Shown here piece after piece: positions 54,691-62,863 of a stretch of 64,000 nucleotides of DNA (its first letter is position 1; every line of letters begins with the position of its first letter). This stretch comes from HLUCCA09 sp039822045 (GTDB lineage Bacteria; Pseudomonadota; Alphaproteobacteria; Rhodobacterales; Rhodobacteraceae). The notes under the pieces were generated by a model. That model searched no databases. It was given only the letters and a program-made list of their open reading frames with translations, and was not told where the DNA came from. The stretch spans positions 1 to 64,000 of the forward strand of contig JBCBMY010000011.1 of assembly GCA_039822045.1 (NCBI GenBank), written 5' to 3'. A program made the position numbers and the translations under genes.

Positions 54691-56945
54691 GACACCAGAA
54701 CCCCGCTGGAGAACGGAACGTGCTTGCCCAACGGAAGCTCGCGAATGCGCTGCCCGGTCGCGGAGAAGATCGCGTTGGCGAGCGCCGGCGCAACCGGCGG
54801 CGTCCCCGGCTCACCGGCGCCCCCGATATCGTGCCCGCTGTTGATGATATGCGTCTCGATCACCGGCGCGGCCGATATGCGCATAGCCTCATAATCGTGG
54901 AAGTTGCTTTTCTGCACAGCGCCGTTCTCGATGCTGATCTCGCCATGGATCGCGGCGGTCAGGCCATAGATGATGCCGGACTCGATCTGCGCGGTCACAC
55001 CGTCGGGCGTGACCGCCAGACCCGGATCGATGACAGCCACAAAGCGATCGACCCAGATCTCGCCGTCGTTGACGGTGATCTCGGCCACCTGCGCTACGAT
55101 AGAGCCAAACGACTCCTTCAGGGCGATCCCGCGCCCGCGTCCCGGTCCGACCGGCCTATCCCATCCAGCCTCGCGCGCTGCCCGCTCCAGAACGGCAAGG
55201 TGGCGCGGCCGGTCGGCCAGCAGGGCCGCGCGATAGGCAAACGGATCCGCCCCTGCGGCGGCGGCACATTCGTCGACAAAGCTCTCGATAAAGAACCCCT
55301 GCTGGGACTCGTCCACACTCCGCCATGCGCCGGTCGGAACGTTGCTCGGGCTCTGGAAATAGCCGATATCCTGGGCCGGCACGCTGTAGGGGATGAGGGG
55401 CGCCTCCGGCGGATCCATCTTTTCGACATAGGTGTTGTGCCACCCAAGCAGCGCTCCGTCGGGCCCAAGGGCCGCTTGGAACCGGCTCGAGGCGGCAGGC
55501 CTATAGCAATCCTGGCGGATGTCCTCCTCGCGCGACCAGATCAGTTGCACCGGCCGGCCCACGGCTTCGGCGATATGAACGGCCTGCAGAGCCCAGTCTG
55601 GGCGGGACTTGCGACCAAATCCGCCGCCCATCGGGTGGTTGTGCAAGGTGACGTTCGCTTCGTCCAGATCGAGCGCCTTGGCGATCTCTCGTCGGAACCC
55701 GAGCGGGTTCTGACACCCGACCCACACATCGCACAGCCCGTCCCTCACATGCGCCGTGGCGTTCAGTGGCTCCATGCATGTGTGCGCCAGATACGGCACC
55801 CGGTAGTCTGCGCGGACCACCTCGGCGGCATCGGCCAGCGCGGCCTCCACATCGCCAACCGTTCGGTCGCTCTCGCGCCCGTCGGTCCGCACGAGATCTC
55901 GGTCGTGCTGGGCATAAATCCCCGCCATCGACAGCGTCTCGTGCCCCTGGGTGTCCCACTCGATGACAAGCGCCGCGAGCGCCCTCTGGGCCGTCCAATA
56001 ACTGTCGGCGACAACGGCGACGGCCTCGCCGGTCTCGGGATAACCCCCGATCATCGCGGTCGACACACTCCCCGGCACCCTGATCACATCCAGAACGCCC
56101 TCGATCGCCCGGGCCTCGGCGTCGTCGACCCGAGCGACACGCCCGCCGAAGACAGGCGCGCGCCGCGTGGTGGCATAGACCATGCCCGGCAGCCGAACAT
56201 CCAGCGCGAACCTGGCCGTTCCGTCGACCTTCGAGGGGATGTCCAGACGTTCGACCGAGCGGCCGATGATCTTGAACTCACTCGGCTCCTTCAGGGTCGG
56301 CGTATAGGACGGCGTCATCTCAGCGGCATCCGCGGCAAAGGTCGCATAGGGCTCAGCCCGCGAACTCGCCCGGTGAAGCAGCATGCTGTTCTCGGTCTCG
56401 ATCTCCGCCATCGGCACGTCCCACGCGCGCGCCGCGGCGCGCTTGAGCATCTCCTTCGTCGCCGCACCGGCCACGCGCATCCCATACTGCCCCGTCGCCC
56501 GGATGCTCAGGCTGCCGCCCGTGATCTGCAGATCGAGGAAGTTCGACACATGCATCATCGCGCCATCGACGCTCGGCACCACAAAGCTCGGCAGGTCGAC
56601 GTCCTTCAGGAGGAACCCGCGCCCGAGGGCGTAGGTGCTGTATTCGCGCAGCGCCGGCGCTTCTTCGAACCGGACCCTGTTCCAATCGGCATCGAGCTCG
56701 TCGGCCAGCATTTGCGTCAGTGCGGTTTGTGCGCCCTGCCCCAGTTCCGAATGGGGAACGATGGCCGTCACCACATTGTCCTGATCGATCTTCACATAGG
56801 CATGAACCAGCGTCTCACCCTCGCCAGCCACAACCGCGTTCAGATCGTCGGCCAGGTTGCCCGGCCGCAGGGCAACGCCCACGACAATGCCGCCGCCGGC
56901 CACCGCGCCGGCAGAAATGAAGGCGCGTCTGGTCCACTTATTCAT
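54687..56945 (-). CDS. Molybdopterin aldehyde-oxidase-type large subunit (IorB-like)
   Basis: 752 residues from ATG 56945. A Tat signal (NKWTRRAFISAGAVAGGG) sends it folded to the periplasm. Cofactor-binding regions of the xanthine oxidase family are visible: ELGQGAQTALTQMLADEL, HNHPMGGGFGRKSRPDWA, TGAWRSVDESQQGFFIE and GGAGEPGTPPVAPALANAIF with the catalytic Glu. It resembles isoquinoline 1-oxidoreductase, which hydroxylates N-heterocycles or oxidises aldehydes. Operon: small subunit, large subunit, cytochrome c. Confidence 0.92.
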   Translation of the reverse strand: MNKWTRRAFISAGAVAGGGIVVGVALRPGNLADDLNAVVAGEGETLVHAYVKIDQDNVVTAIVPHSELGQGAQTALTQMLADELDADWNRVRFEEAPALREYSTYALGRGFLLKDVDLPSFVVPSVDGAMMHVSNFLDLQITGGSLSIRATGQYGMRVAGAATKEMLKRAAARAWDVPMAEIETENSMLLHRASSRAEPYATFAADAAEMTPSYTPTLKEPSEFKIIGRSVERLDIPSKVDGTARFALDVRLPGMVYATTRRAPVFGGRVARVDDAEARAIEGVLDVIRVPGSVSTAMIGGYPETGEAVAVVADSYWTAQRALAALVIEWDTQGHETLSMAGIYAQHDRDLVRTDGRESDRTVGDVEAALADAAEVVRADYRVPYLAHTCMEPLNATAHVRDGLCDVWVGCQNPLGFRREIAKALDLDEANVTLHNHPMGGGFGRKSRPDWALQAVHIAEAVGRPVQLIWSREEDIRQDCYRPAASSRFQAALGPDGALLGWHNTYVEKMDPPEAPLIPYSVPAQDIGYFQSPSNVPTGAWRSVDESQQGFFIESFVDECAAAAGADPFAYRAALLADRPRHLAVLERAAREAGWDRPVGPGRGRGIALKESFGSIVAQVAEITVNDGEIWVDRFVAVIDPGLAVTPDGVTAQIESGIIYGLTAAIHGEISIENGAVQKSNFHDYEAMRISAAPVIETHIINSGHDIGGAGEPGTPPVAPALANAIFSATGQRIRELPLGKHVPFSSGVLVS

Positions 56946-57414
56946 TGCCAGTGCCCTCCGCCGCGGCCGCCGTCTTGATGGCACTCCGAATGCGCCCATA
57001 CATCCCGCAGCGGCAGATGTTGCCCTCCATTGCATCGTTGATCTCGGCGTCAGACGGGCTCGGGTTGCGCCGAAGCAGCGCCGCCGCCGACATCAGCTGC
57101 CCCGACTGGCAATAACCGCATTGCGGCACCTGGTGCGCGATCCAGGCCTCCTGCAGCGGGTGCAGGTCCCCGTCTCCGGGCGCCAGACCTTCGATCGTGA
57201 CAACGTCGCGCCCGTCGGCACTGGTCACCGGCATGACGCACGAGCGGACGGCGACACCATCGATCATCACGGTGCAGGCCCCGCACTGCGCAATGCCGCA
57301 GCCAAACTTGGTGCCGGTCAGCTCCAGCTGCTCGCGAAGGACCCAAAGAAGCGGCTTCGACGGGTCCACATCCAGGGAATGCTGAACTCCGTTAACGGTG
57401 AGCGTTGTCGTCAC
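56938..57414 (-). CDS. [2Fe-2S] small subunit (IorA-like)
   Basis: 158 residues. An N-terminal plant-type cluster (CGIAQCGACTVMI ... RSC) and a C-terminal helical cluster (QCGYCQSGQLM ... NICRCGMYGRIRSAI). It passes electrons from the molybdenum site toward the cytochrome. No signal peptide of its own, so it probably travels with the Tat-tagged large subunit. Its stop overlaps the IorB start by 8 nt. Confidence 0.94.
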   Translation of the reverse strand: MTTTLTVNGVQHSLDVDPSKPLLWVLREQLELTGTKFGCGIAQCGACTVMIDGVAVRSCVMPVTSADGRDVVTIEGLAPGDGDLHPLQEAWIAHQVPQCGYCQSGQLMSAAALLRRNPSPSDAEINDAMEGNICRCGMYGRIRSAIKTAAAAEGTGNE

Positions 57415-57433
57415 GTTGGCGCTCCTCTGTGTC

Positions 57434-58423
57434 TCAGGCTGTCATCGGTTGCGTTTGAAAGGGCCGTGTGGCGGAGTCGCAATAGGCATAGAGCCGCGCG
57501 GCATCTTCGGCGTTCTCGGCGGCCTTCGCCGGCTTGGTCACCTGACACTCGGAATAGTACGCGCCGGTCTCAAGCGCGGCCTCGGGCATCACCGCGCAGA
57601 GCACCTGGGTTCGCGCGCCCTCATCCGGCGTGACGATGCGTTGCCCGCGGCCCGTCACCATGGCCCAGAAATACTTGAGCAACAGCCACGAGGACGTGTG
57701 TCGCGACAGGTTCGTTCGCACGACGCCGGGATGCACTGAACAGGTCTTCAGATGCGGGAATTCCACCGCGAACTGCTTGGCCAGAAGGATGGCACCGAGC
57801 TTCGACTGCTGATAGCGCCGCCATGAATCATAGGCGGACGGATCGACCGTCGCGATGGCATCCAGATCGATCCGTGGCGCCTTGTCCGGATCATGGTTTC
57901 CCGGCGGATCGCCGATCAGGGCGTGGCCGCTTGAGGACAGCCAGACCTGCCGCGCGGTCTTCGGCGCCAGGCGCTTGGCCAGCAAGAAGTGCCCGATCAC
58001 GTTGGTGCCCATCTGCACGTCGAACCCGTCTTCGGTCTCGCCGGGCGGCGTGTTCATCACGCCGGCATTGTTCACCAGACACGCGATCTGCGGATAGGTG
58101 TCGTCAACGTAGCGCGCGAACTCCGCAACCGACGCCAGACTGCCCAGGTCAAGCGCGTGCGTCGTATCGATCTGCTCGGCCGCGATGGGCTGTTCACCGC
58201 CAGAGCTTTGCCCAACCATTGCTTCGGCAAACTCGGCCTGCGACCTCGCGGTGCGACCGGCCACAACCACCTTGGCCCCCGCGCCCAGAAGCACCCTGGA
58301 GGTCTCGGCCCCAAGCCCGGAATACCCGCCGGTGACCACGAACACCTGGCCCGTCAGATCCATGCCATCGACAGCATCGAGCGCCGTTGCCGGAAGCCCC
58401 TTTTGCGCGTTCCCTGTCGGCAA
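57434..58423 (-). CDS. Short-chain dehydrogenase/reductase
   Basis: About 329 residues. NAD(P) motif TGGYSGLGAET; NNAGVM; the catalytic Ser-Tyr-Lys includes SSSGH and Y-QQSK (RRYQQSKLGAI). The start is taken as a TTG at 58423 because a perfect GGAGGG lies 6 nt upstream and the protein then opens PTGNAQKGLPATAL, as in related proteins; the first ATG after it (58363) would cut into the fold. Divergent from a TetR gene that likely represses it. Substrate unknown. Confidence 0.87.
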   Translation of the reverse strand: MPTGNAQKGLPATALDAVDGMDLTGQVFVVTGGYSGLGAETSRVLLGAGAKVVVAGRTARSQAEFAEAMVGQSSGGEQPIAAEQIDTTHALDLGSLASVAEFARYVDDTYPQIACLVNNAGVMNTPPGETEDGFDVQMGTNVIGHFLLAKRLAPKTARQVWLSSSGHALIGDPPGNHDPDKAPRIDLDAIATVDPSAYDSWRRYQQSKLGAILLAKQFAVEFPHLKTCSVHPGVVRTNLSRHTSSWLLLKYFWAMVTGRGQRIVTPDEGARTQVLCAVMPEAALETGAYYSECQVTKPAKAAENAEDAARLYAYCDSATRPFQTQPMTA

Positions 58424-58429
58424 GTCGTG

Positions 58430-58435
58430 CCCTCC
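58430..58435 (-). promoter_or_regulatory. Ribosome-binding site that supports a TTG start
   Basis: GGAGGG on the minus strand, 6 nt before TTG 58423. It decides the start of the short-chain dehydrogenase; no ATG in this region has a comparable site. Confidence 0.55.
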
Positions 58436-58532
58436 GATGGTGACTCGAATCCGAATCCGAATTCTGGTTATGTTTTGACCGAGAAACCGAGTCGTGTCAA
58501 GAAGCGGCCACTCGATGTGACCTAGGAACACA

Positions 58533-59189
58533 ATGCCCACCGACCGATGGCTGTCCGATCTTCACTGGCGACGCGAAAGCCAACAGTCGCGCGGCGAGAA
58601 AACCCAAGCGGCGTTGATGGATTCAGCCGAGGCCCTGATCGTCGAAAAGGGAACGGAAGCAACATCGATTGCCGATATCGCGCGGCGGGCCGGGTGCTCT
58701 GTCGGGGCCGTCTATCATCACTTTCGCGACAAGGATGCGCTCTACTTCGCGCTTTTCCACCGCTGGACCCAGACCCTGTCCGACCTGAACCGGCAAGCTG
58801 CGAATCCGGATCTCTGGGAAGGTGCGTCCGTGCGCGACCTTCTCACCGGCTATGTCGACTTCAAGCAGCGGGTCCGCCAGGAGGGCGCGGCAGCCAAGGC
58901 CGCGGCGGCCCTGGTCATGGCGGACAATCCCGAACTGCGGCAGCACATCGCCGAGATCACCCGCGAGGGCCACAAGACGCTCCAGGAGCTCATCCTGGCG
59001 CGACGCAGCGAAATCAGCCATCCCGATCCCGAATGGGCGGTCGCCTTTGTCATCGACCAGCTTGGCGCGATGCTGAATGCGCGGGTCGATCCAGGGCAGC
59101 AGATCGCGGCCATCAGCCAGACCGACGACGGCATGTTCAAGCGCGAGGCCCTGAACATTGCCACCACGTTCCTGGGGCTGAAGCGCTAG
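58533..59189 (+). CDS. TetR-family transcriptional regulator
   Basis: 218 residues. A helix-turn-helix near 40-65 (TSIADIARRAGCSVGAVYHHF) and a helical ligand domain after residue 90. It diverges from the short-chain dehydrogenase gene. The 110-nt gap holds TTGAC (58475-58479) and GTCAA (58496-58500), an inverted pair that could be its operator, and a tandem GAATCC repeat. It is not related to the nearby HTH-less TetR fragment in any obvious way. Confidence 0.9.
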   Translation: MPTDRWLSDLHWRRESQQSRGEKTQAALMDSAEALIVEKGTEATSIADIARRAGCSVGAVYHHFRDKDALYFALFHRWTQTLSDLNRQAANPDLWEGASVRDLLTGYVDFKQRVRQEGAAAKAAAALVMADNPELRQHIAEITREGHKTLQELILARRSEISHPDPEWAVAFVIDQLGAMLNARVDPGQQIAAISQTDDGMFKREALNIATTFLGLKR

Positions 59190-59380
59190 CGCTCGGCCGC
59201 CCTGCCCCGGTCCCCACCCTCCCCAGGCAAGACGATAGACGTCCACGGGGGTCGTCCGCACATCAAGCCGCGCACGCACCGTGCGCGCATCATTGCAACG
59301 AATAGGTCAGCGCGGGCCTACGGCCATCGCATCAGCCACCGAGGAACATGTTGCCAGCGGCCGAGCCATGGCCCACCCTT

Positions 59381-59405
59381 GCCGAGCCCCTGAAAGGGGC
59401 TCGGC
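59381..59405. terminator. Perfect 10-bp hairpin
   Basis: GCCGAGCCCC / GGGGCTCGGC with a 5-nt loop, about 190 nt after the TetR stop and 30 nt before the next gene. Likely ends TetR transcription, although no T tract follows. Confidence 0.45.
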
Positions 59406-59435
59406 AGGTGACACGGAGATATCTGGCGCCACTCC

Positions 59436-60173
59436 ATGAGACCCATCACCCAAGAAGGTAAGAGTGCGGATCACCCCGACCGAGCGGGGTTGAAGGGCGG
59501 CACGGCTGCAGTCCTCGCAATCAGCCTTGCTCTTCAGATCGGCGGCGGCCCCGCCTATGCGCAGAGCGCGACAGCGCTAACCCGCGAGGCTCCAAAAGCG
59601 GCTGAGTCCGGCGGCCCTCGACGGTGGCAAGTTGCGTCCCATGGGGCCAACCTGCAGGCCGCGCCCTCCCATGACGCCCCAACGCGTGCGCGCATCGAAG
59701 AGGACACGCTGCTTTCAAACCTTGGCTGCCAGGTCGCCGAGACCACGATCTGGTGCACCGTCAAATCGATCCACGGTGGGGCGCGTGGATTTCTCCCCAA
59801 GGACGCGCTCACGCCGGCCCGCGGGCCCGACGGCACAGTGCCCACCGGTCCCAACGACAGCGCCGACCGCGTCCGCAATGGGGACTACGACGCGCGTGGC
59901 CGCATCGCCTGCGCGCAGGAGCAAGGCGAAGCGATGGGGTCATGCTCGATTGGCGTGGCGCGCAGCGGTGGCGGAGACGCCACGGCCATCGTGACCTTCG
60001 GCAATGGCTTCTCCCGCGCGCTCTCCTTCGTCCAGGGCGACTTCACGCGCGCCAACACCACCATGTCCGGAAACGGCACCGACACCGACTGGCGCAAGGA
60101 GGGCGACCTCCACCTCATCCGGGTCGACGACCAGCGCTACGAGATTCCCGATACCCTGATCTTCGGCGGTTAA
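59436..60173 (+). CDS. Exported SH3-like domain protein
   Basis: 245 residues. An N-terminal signal follows a 20-residue leader (VLAISLALQIGGGPAYAQS). A bacterial SH3-like segment lies at about 65-125 (LQAAPSHDAPTRARIEEDTLLSNLGCQ..WCTVKS..GARGFLPKD). The remaining 120 residues (ARGRIACAQEQGEAMGSC onward) form a second, unrecognised domain. Probably periplasmic; SH3-like modules often bind cell wall. Function unknown. Confidence 0.75.
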   Translation: MRPITQEGKSADHPDRAGLKGGTAAVLAISLALQIGGGPAYAQSATALTREAPKAAESGGPRRWQVASHGANLQAAPSHDAPTRARIEEDTLLSNLGCQVAETTIWCTVKSIHGGARGFLPKDALTPARGPDGTVPTGPNDSADRVRNGDYDARGRIACAQEQGEAMGSCSIGVARSGGGDATAIVTFGNGFSRALSFVQGDFTRANTTMSGNGTDTDWRKEGDLHLIRVDDQRYEIPDTLIFGG

Positions 60174-60213
60174 TCCGCGGCTTTCGCCCCTGAGGCAAGC
60201 GACCCCGGGGGAA

Positions 60214-60238
60214 GCCGGCGCGCGCACAGCGCGCCGGC
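60214..60238. terminator. GC-rich hairpin between convergent genes
   Basis: GCCGGCGCGC / GCGCGCCGGC, a perfect 10-bp stem with a 5-nt loop, between the SH3-like gene and the convergent sugar dehydrogenase gene. Probably a shared terminator. Confidence 0.5.
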
Positions 60239-60283
60239 CCGATTAGGTGGCTCCGCCGAAAACACTCGGCGCAGCCAAAAGGC

Positions 60284-61567
60284 TCAGTTCGGCGAGAGCC
60301 GGTGGATGATGCCGGCATCCTCGGCCGCATAGAGGGCGCCATCCGGGCCCAGCACCAGCGACCGGAACCGACCCGACTCCATCGGCAGCGTCATCTCGGT
60401 GACGTCCACGACCGCGGTCCCGTCATCATCGAGCTCGATGACGTCGATCCGCTGGCCGATGGGCGTGCCGCCAAAGCCGATCCCCATGATCCCAACGACC
60501 ATGGCACCGTCCCAGGCGCCCCACTGGTCCCCCGTAAGGAACGCCGCCGACGAGGTGCCCTGCGACCATCCGTTATTGTCCCAGATCGGCACCATCGCGT
60601 CGGGATAGGTCTCAAGGTCCGTCATCGGCATAAACGACGCCCGCTCATACCGATCCATGCCGTCCATCTGGTTGGGGCTATAGCCGCAATAATCGTCCGG
60701 ACAGTCGCCGCGGCCCGCCATGTTCGGGCGCGGGTCCCAGCCGGCATTGCCGCCGTTTACAAGCACCGTGATCTCGTCGGAGTGCCACGGGCCATGCTCG
60801 GCAGCGATCGGGGTGCCAGTCTCTGGATGGAACGCGATGCCCTGAACGTTACGATGGCCATAGGTATAGGTCCGCGCATCGAAGCCCTCGGGCGGGCTGT
60901 TTTCCGGCGCTGCATTGCCGTCGCTGTCCATCCGCATCACCTTCGAGCCCATCAGCGTCGGGCTCTGCGGCACCTCACCATTATGGGTGTCGCCCGTGGT
61001 CAGATAGAGATACCCGTCCGGGCCAAACCGAACGCGGCCGCCGTTATGCGCACCCGGCCCCCCGAACGGATGGTCGGTCGCGGCCGGCTTGTAGGGCACA
61101 TCGTCCACGATGTCGGTGCGGTCGGCAACGCCCGTGAAGTCGTCGCTGACCGTCATCCGCATCAGGCGGTTCGAGCCCGGAGCGGTCATGCTCGACGTCG
61201 AATAGACATAGATCTGGCGATTGTCGGCAAAGTCCGGATCGATCGCCACCCCCATCATGCCGGCCTGCCCCTCGCAGAACAGATCGTCGGCCGTACTGGC
61301 ATAGCCTTCGGACCCGGTCATGCCGAGCAGCGCATTGATCTCGCCCGATGGCATGAGAACCGACAGGCCCTTGCACTTCTCGGTGAAGAACATCGTGCCG
61401 TCGTCGAGGAAGGCCATGTCCCAGGGGCTCTCCAGCCCGTCCAGAACCACCGAGTGCTGCAAGCTGGTCGTATTGGCGGCAAGCGCCACCGTCGGCGCGC
61501 CGAGCGCCAGCGCGGCGGCCAATGCTACAAGCGAGCACGCCTGTCGGTTTGCGAACGCAAAGGTCAT
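60284..61567 (-). CDS. PQQ-dependent sugar dehydrogenase family protein
   Basis: 427 residues from ATG 61567 (GGGAGGAG upstream). Signal peptide about 1-31. Six-blade propeller of the soluble glucose/sorbosone dehydrogenase type: GLESPWDMAFLDDGTMFFTE, GMMGVAIDPDF, HNGGRVRFGPDGYLYLTTGD, HRNVQGIAFHPETG and the C-terminal MESGRFRSLVLGPDGALY. It oxidises a sugar or alcohol in the periplasm with PQQ; the substrate is not known. The cytochrome c encoded about 220 nt upstream on the same strand is the likely acceptor. Confidence 0.9.
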   Translation of the reverse strand: MTFAFANRQACSLVALAAALALGAPTVALAANTTSLQHSVVLDGLESPWDMAFLDDGTMFFTEKCKGLSVLMPSGEINALLGMTGSEGYASTADDLFCEGQAGMMGVAIDPDFADNRQIYVYSTSSMTAPGSNRLMRMTVSDDFTGVADRTDIVDDVPYKPAATDHPFGGPGAHNGGRVRFGPDGYLYLTTGDTHNGEVPQSPTLMGSKVMRMDSDGNAAPENSPPEGFDARTYTYGHRNVQGIAFHPETGTPIAAEHGPWHSDEITVLVNGGNAGWDPRPNMAGRGDCPDDYCGYSPNQMDGMDRYERASFMPMTDLETYPDAMVPIWDNNGWSQGTSSAAFLTGDQWGAWDGAMVVGIMGIGFGGTPIGQRIDVIELDDDGTAVVDVTEMTLPMESGRFRSLVLGPDGALYAAEDAGIIHRLSPN

Positions 61568-61786
61568 CGGGTCTCCTCCCTGATCAAACTGCGTCAATTG
61601 ATTGCGCAGCATTCCTTTTTTTTGGAGAAGCTTAGGTACCGTTGCGTCAACTTCAAGATTTAACATCCGCCACGACATCCACCTTGCGGCGACAGACGGC
61701 CCCTGCAGGCGCATAGTCCATCCACCACGTCAGCACGCGCAAGCTCGGCGCCGCCCGGGATCGTCGCTCCGCCCGAGAAGGAGGAC

Positions 61787-62104
61787 CTAGGGAAACGAGG
61801 TCGCGATATAGGCCGCCAGATTGTCGATCTCGTCGTCCGACAGATCTTCGACGAGCGACATCATGATGGCGGAGTTCGGACCAACCATCTCCTTGGCGCG
61901 GTATGTCCGAAGCCGCTCTGCGATATAGGCATGTTCGCGTCCCTCCAATGCGGGAAAGCTCGCCATACCGCGACCCGTCTTGCCATGACAGTTCACGCAG
62001 TTCTCGCTGTAGCGCTCACCGCCGGCCTCGACATCCCCGCCCCAGGCCTCTGCACCGCTGAAGGCCAGCGCCACACCAAACGAAATGAACAAGGATGTCT
62101 TCAT
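61787..62104 (-). CDS. Periplasmic class I cytochrome c
   Basis: 105 residues from ATG 62104 (GGGAGGG upstream). Signal peptide ends near SGAEAW. One haem motif CVNCH with the distal Met probably in SAIMMSLVEDLSDDEIDNLAAYI. Small electron carrier of the cytochrome c4/c5 kind, possibly for the PQQ enzyme encoded downstream. Confidence 0.9.
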   Translation of the reverse strand: MKTSLFISFGVALAFSGAEAWGGDVEAGGERYSENCVNCHGKTGRGMASFPALEGREHAYIAERLRTYRAKEMVGPNSAIMMSLVEDLSDDEIDNLAAYIATSFP

Positions 62105-62388
62105 GTCAGGTGCCCTCCCAAGCACGCGCGGTCCCGGCGGAGGTCTGAACGGCACCCCCGTCTCTTCAGCGCCTGGGCCGGATCCCTCTCCGATCTTTTG
62201 CGCTGCTGCACCGACTTAGCGCCAAACCTCGGCACCGACCAGAAGCCAGCGGGTCCGCGCCCCATCCCTCTGGCCCGCTTGCGTCAGGTCATGGCCAGGC
62301 GGCGCGGACTTGGCGCACAATTCCCCGACGAGGCCGCGTGCCCGCGACCCCGCACTGGCACGCCCCGGGCGAGACAAAGGAGACCAAG

Positions 62389-62832
62389 ATGGACATTCTA
62401 CAGAGGGTGACGGTCGCAATCGCGCTCGTCGCGGCACTCGCCATTGCACCGCTCACAGCCATGGCGGAAGACGACCCGCACCATTTTGTCTTCAGCATCA
62501 CCACCGACGAGAGCTGGGCCGCCGGCTCCGCGCTGACGCAAGCGACCGTCGCCGACGAACGCGGCCACGATGTCACCATCCTGCTCAGCGTCCGCGCCGT
62601 TCATCTGGCCGAGGCAAACTCTGCCCAGGGCGGGTTCAGCGTGACGGCGCGCTCCCCGCGCGAGATGCTCGCATCGCTCATCGCGCATGGCCACAGCGTT
62701 CTTGTCTGCGGGATGTGCATGGTGGCAGGCGGGGTCGAACCGGACGACTTGATTACCGGCGCACAGATCTCCGGGCCGGAACTCACCTTCAGCGCCCTGA
62801 CGGCCCCAAACACGATCGTCCTAAGCTACTGA
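62389..62832 (+). CDS. Exported DsrE-like protein
   Basis: 147 residues from ATG 62389 (AAAGGAG upstream). Signal peptide 1-26 (ALAIAPLTAMAED). DsrE/DsrF-like fold: a Rossmann-like start HFVFSITTDES, later SVLVCGMCMVAGGVEPDDLI with two cysteines two residues apart. DsrE-type proteins handle sulfane sulfur; this exported version could do so in the periplasm, but other roles are possible. Confidence 0.82.
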   Translation: MDILQRVTVAIALVAALAIAPLTAMAEDDPHHFVFSITTDESWAAGSALTQATVADERGHDVTILLSVRAVHLAEANSAQGGFSVTARSPREMLASLIAHGHSVLVCGMCMVAGGVEPDDLITGAQISGPELTFSALTAPNTIVLSY

Positions 62833-62863
62833 CGTCGCCCGACGGCCCCCTCCGTCGGCTGCA

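Noticed and set aside
54720..56978. 752-residue plus-strand open frame
   Set aside because: It lies opposite the IorB-like gene, which has clear cofactor motifs, and its translation is rich in Arg, His and Pro with no domain pattern. It is an antisense shadow caused by high GC.
60302..61663. 453-residue plus-strand open frame
   Set aside because: It is antisense to the PQQ-type dehydrogenase; its composition is that of a shadow frame.
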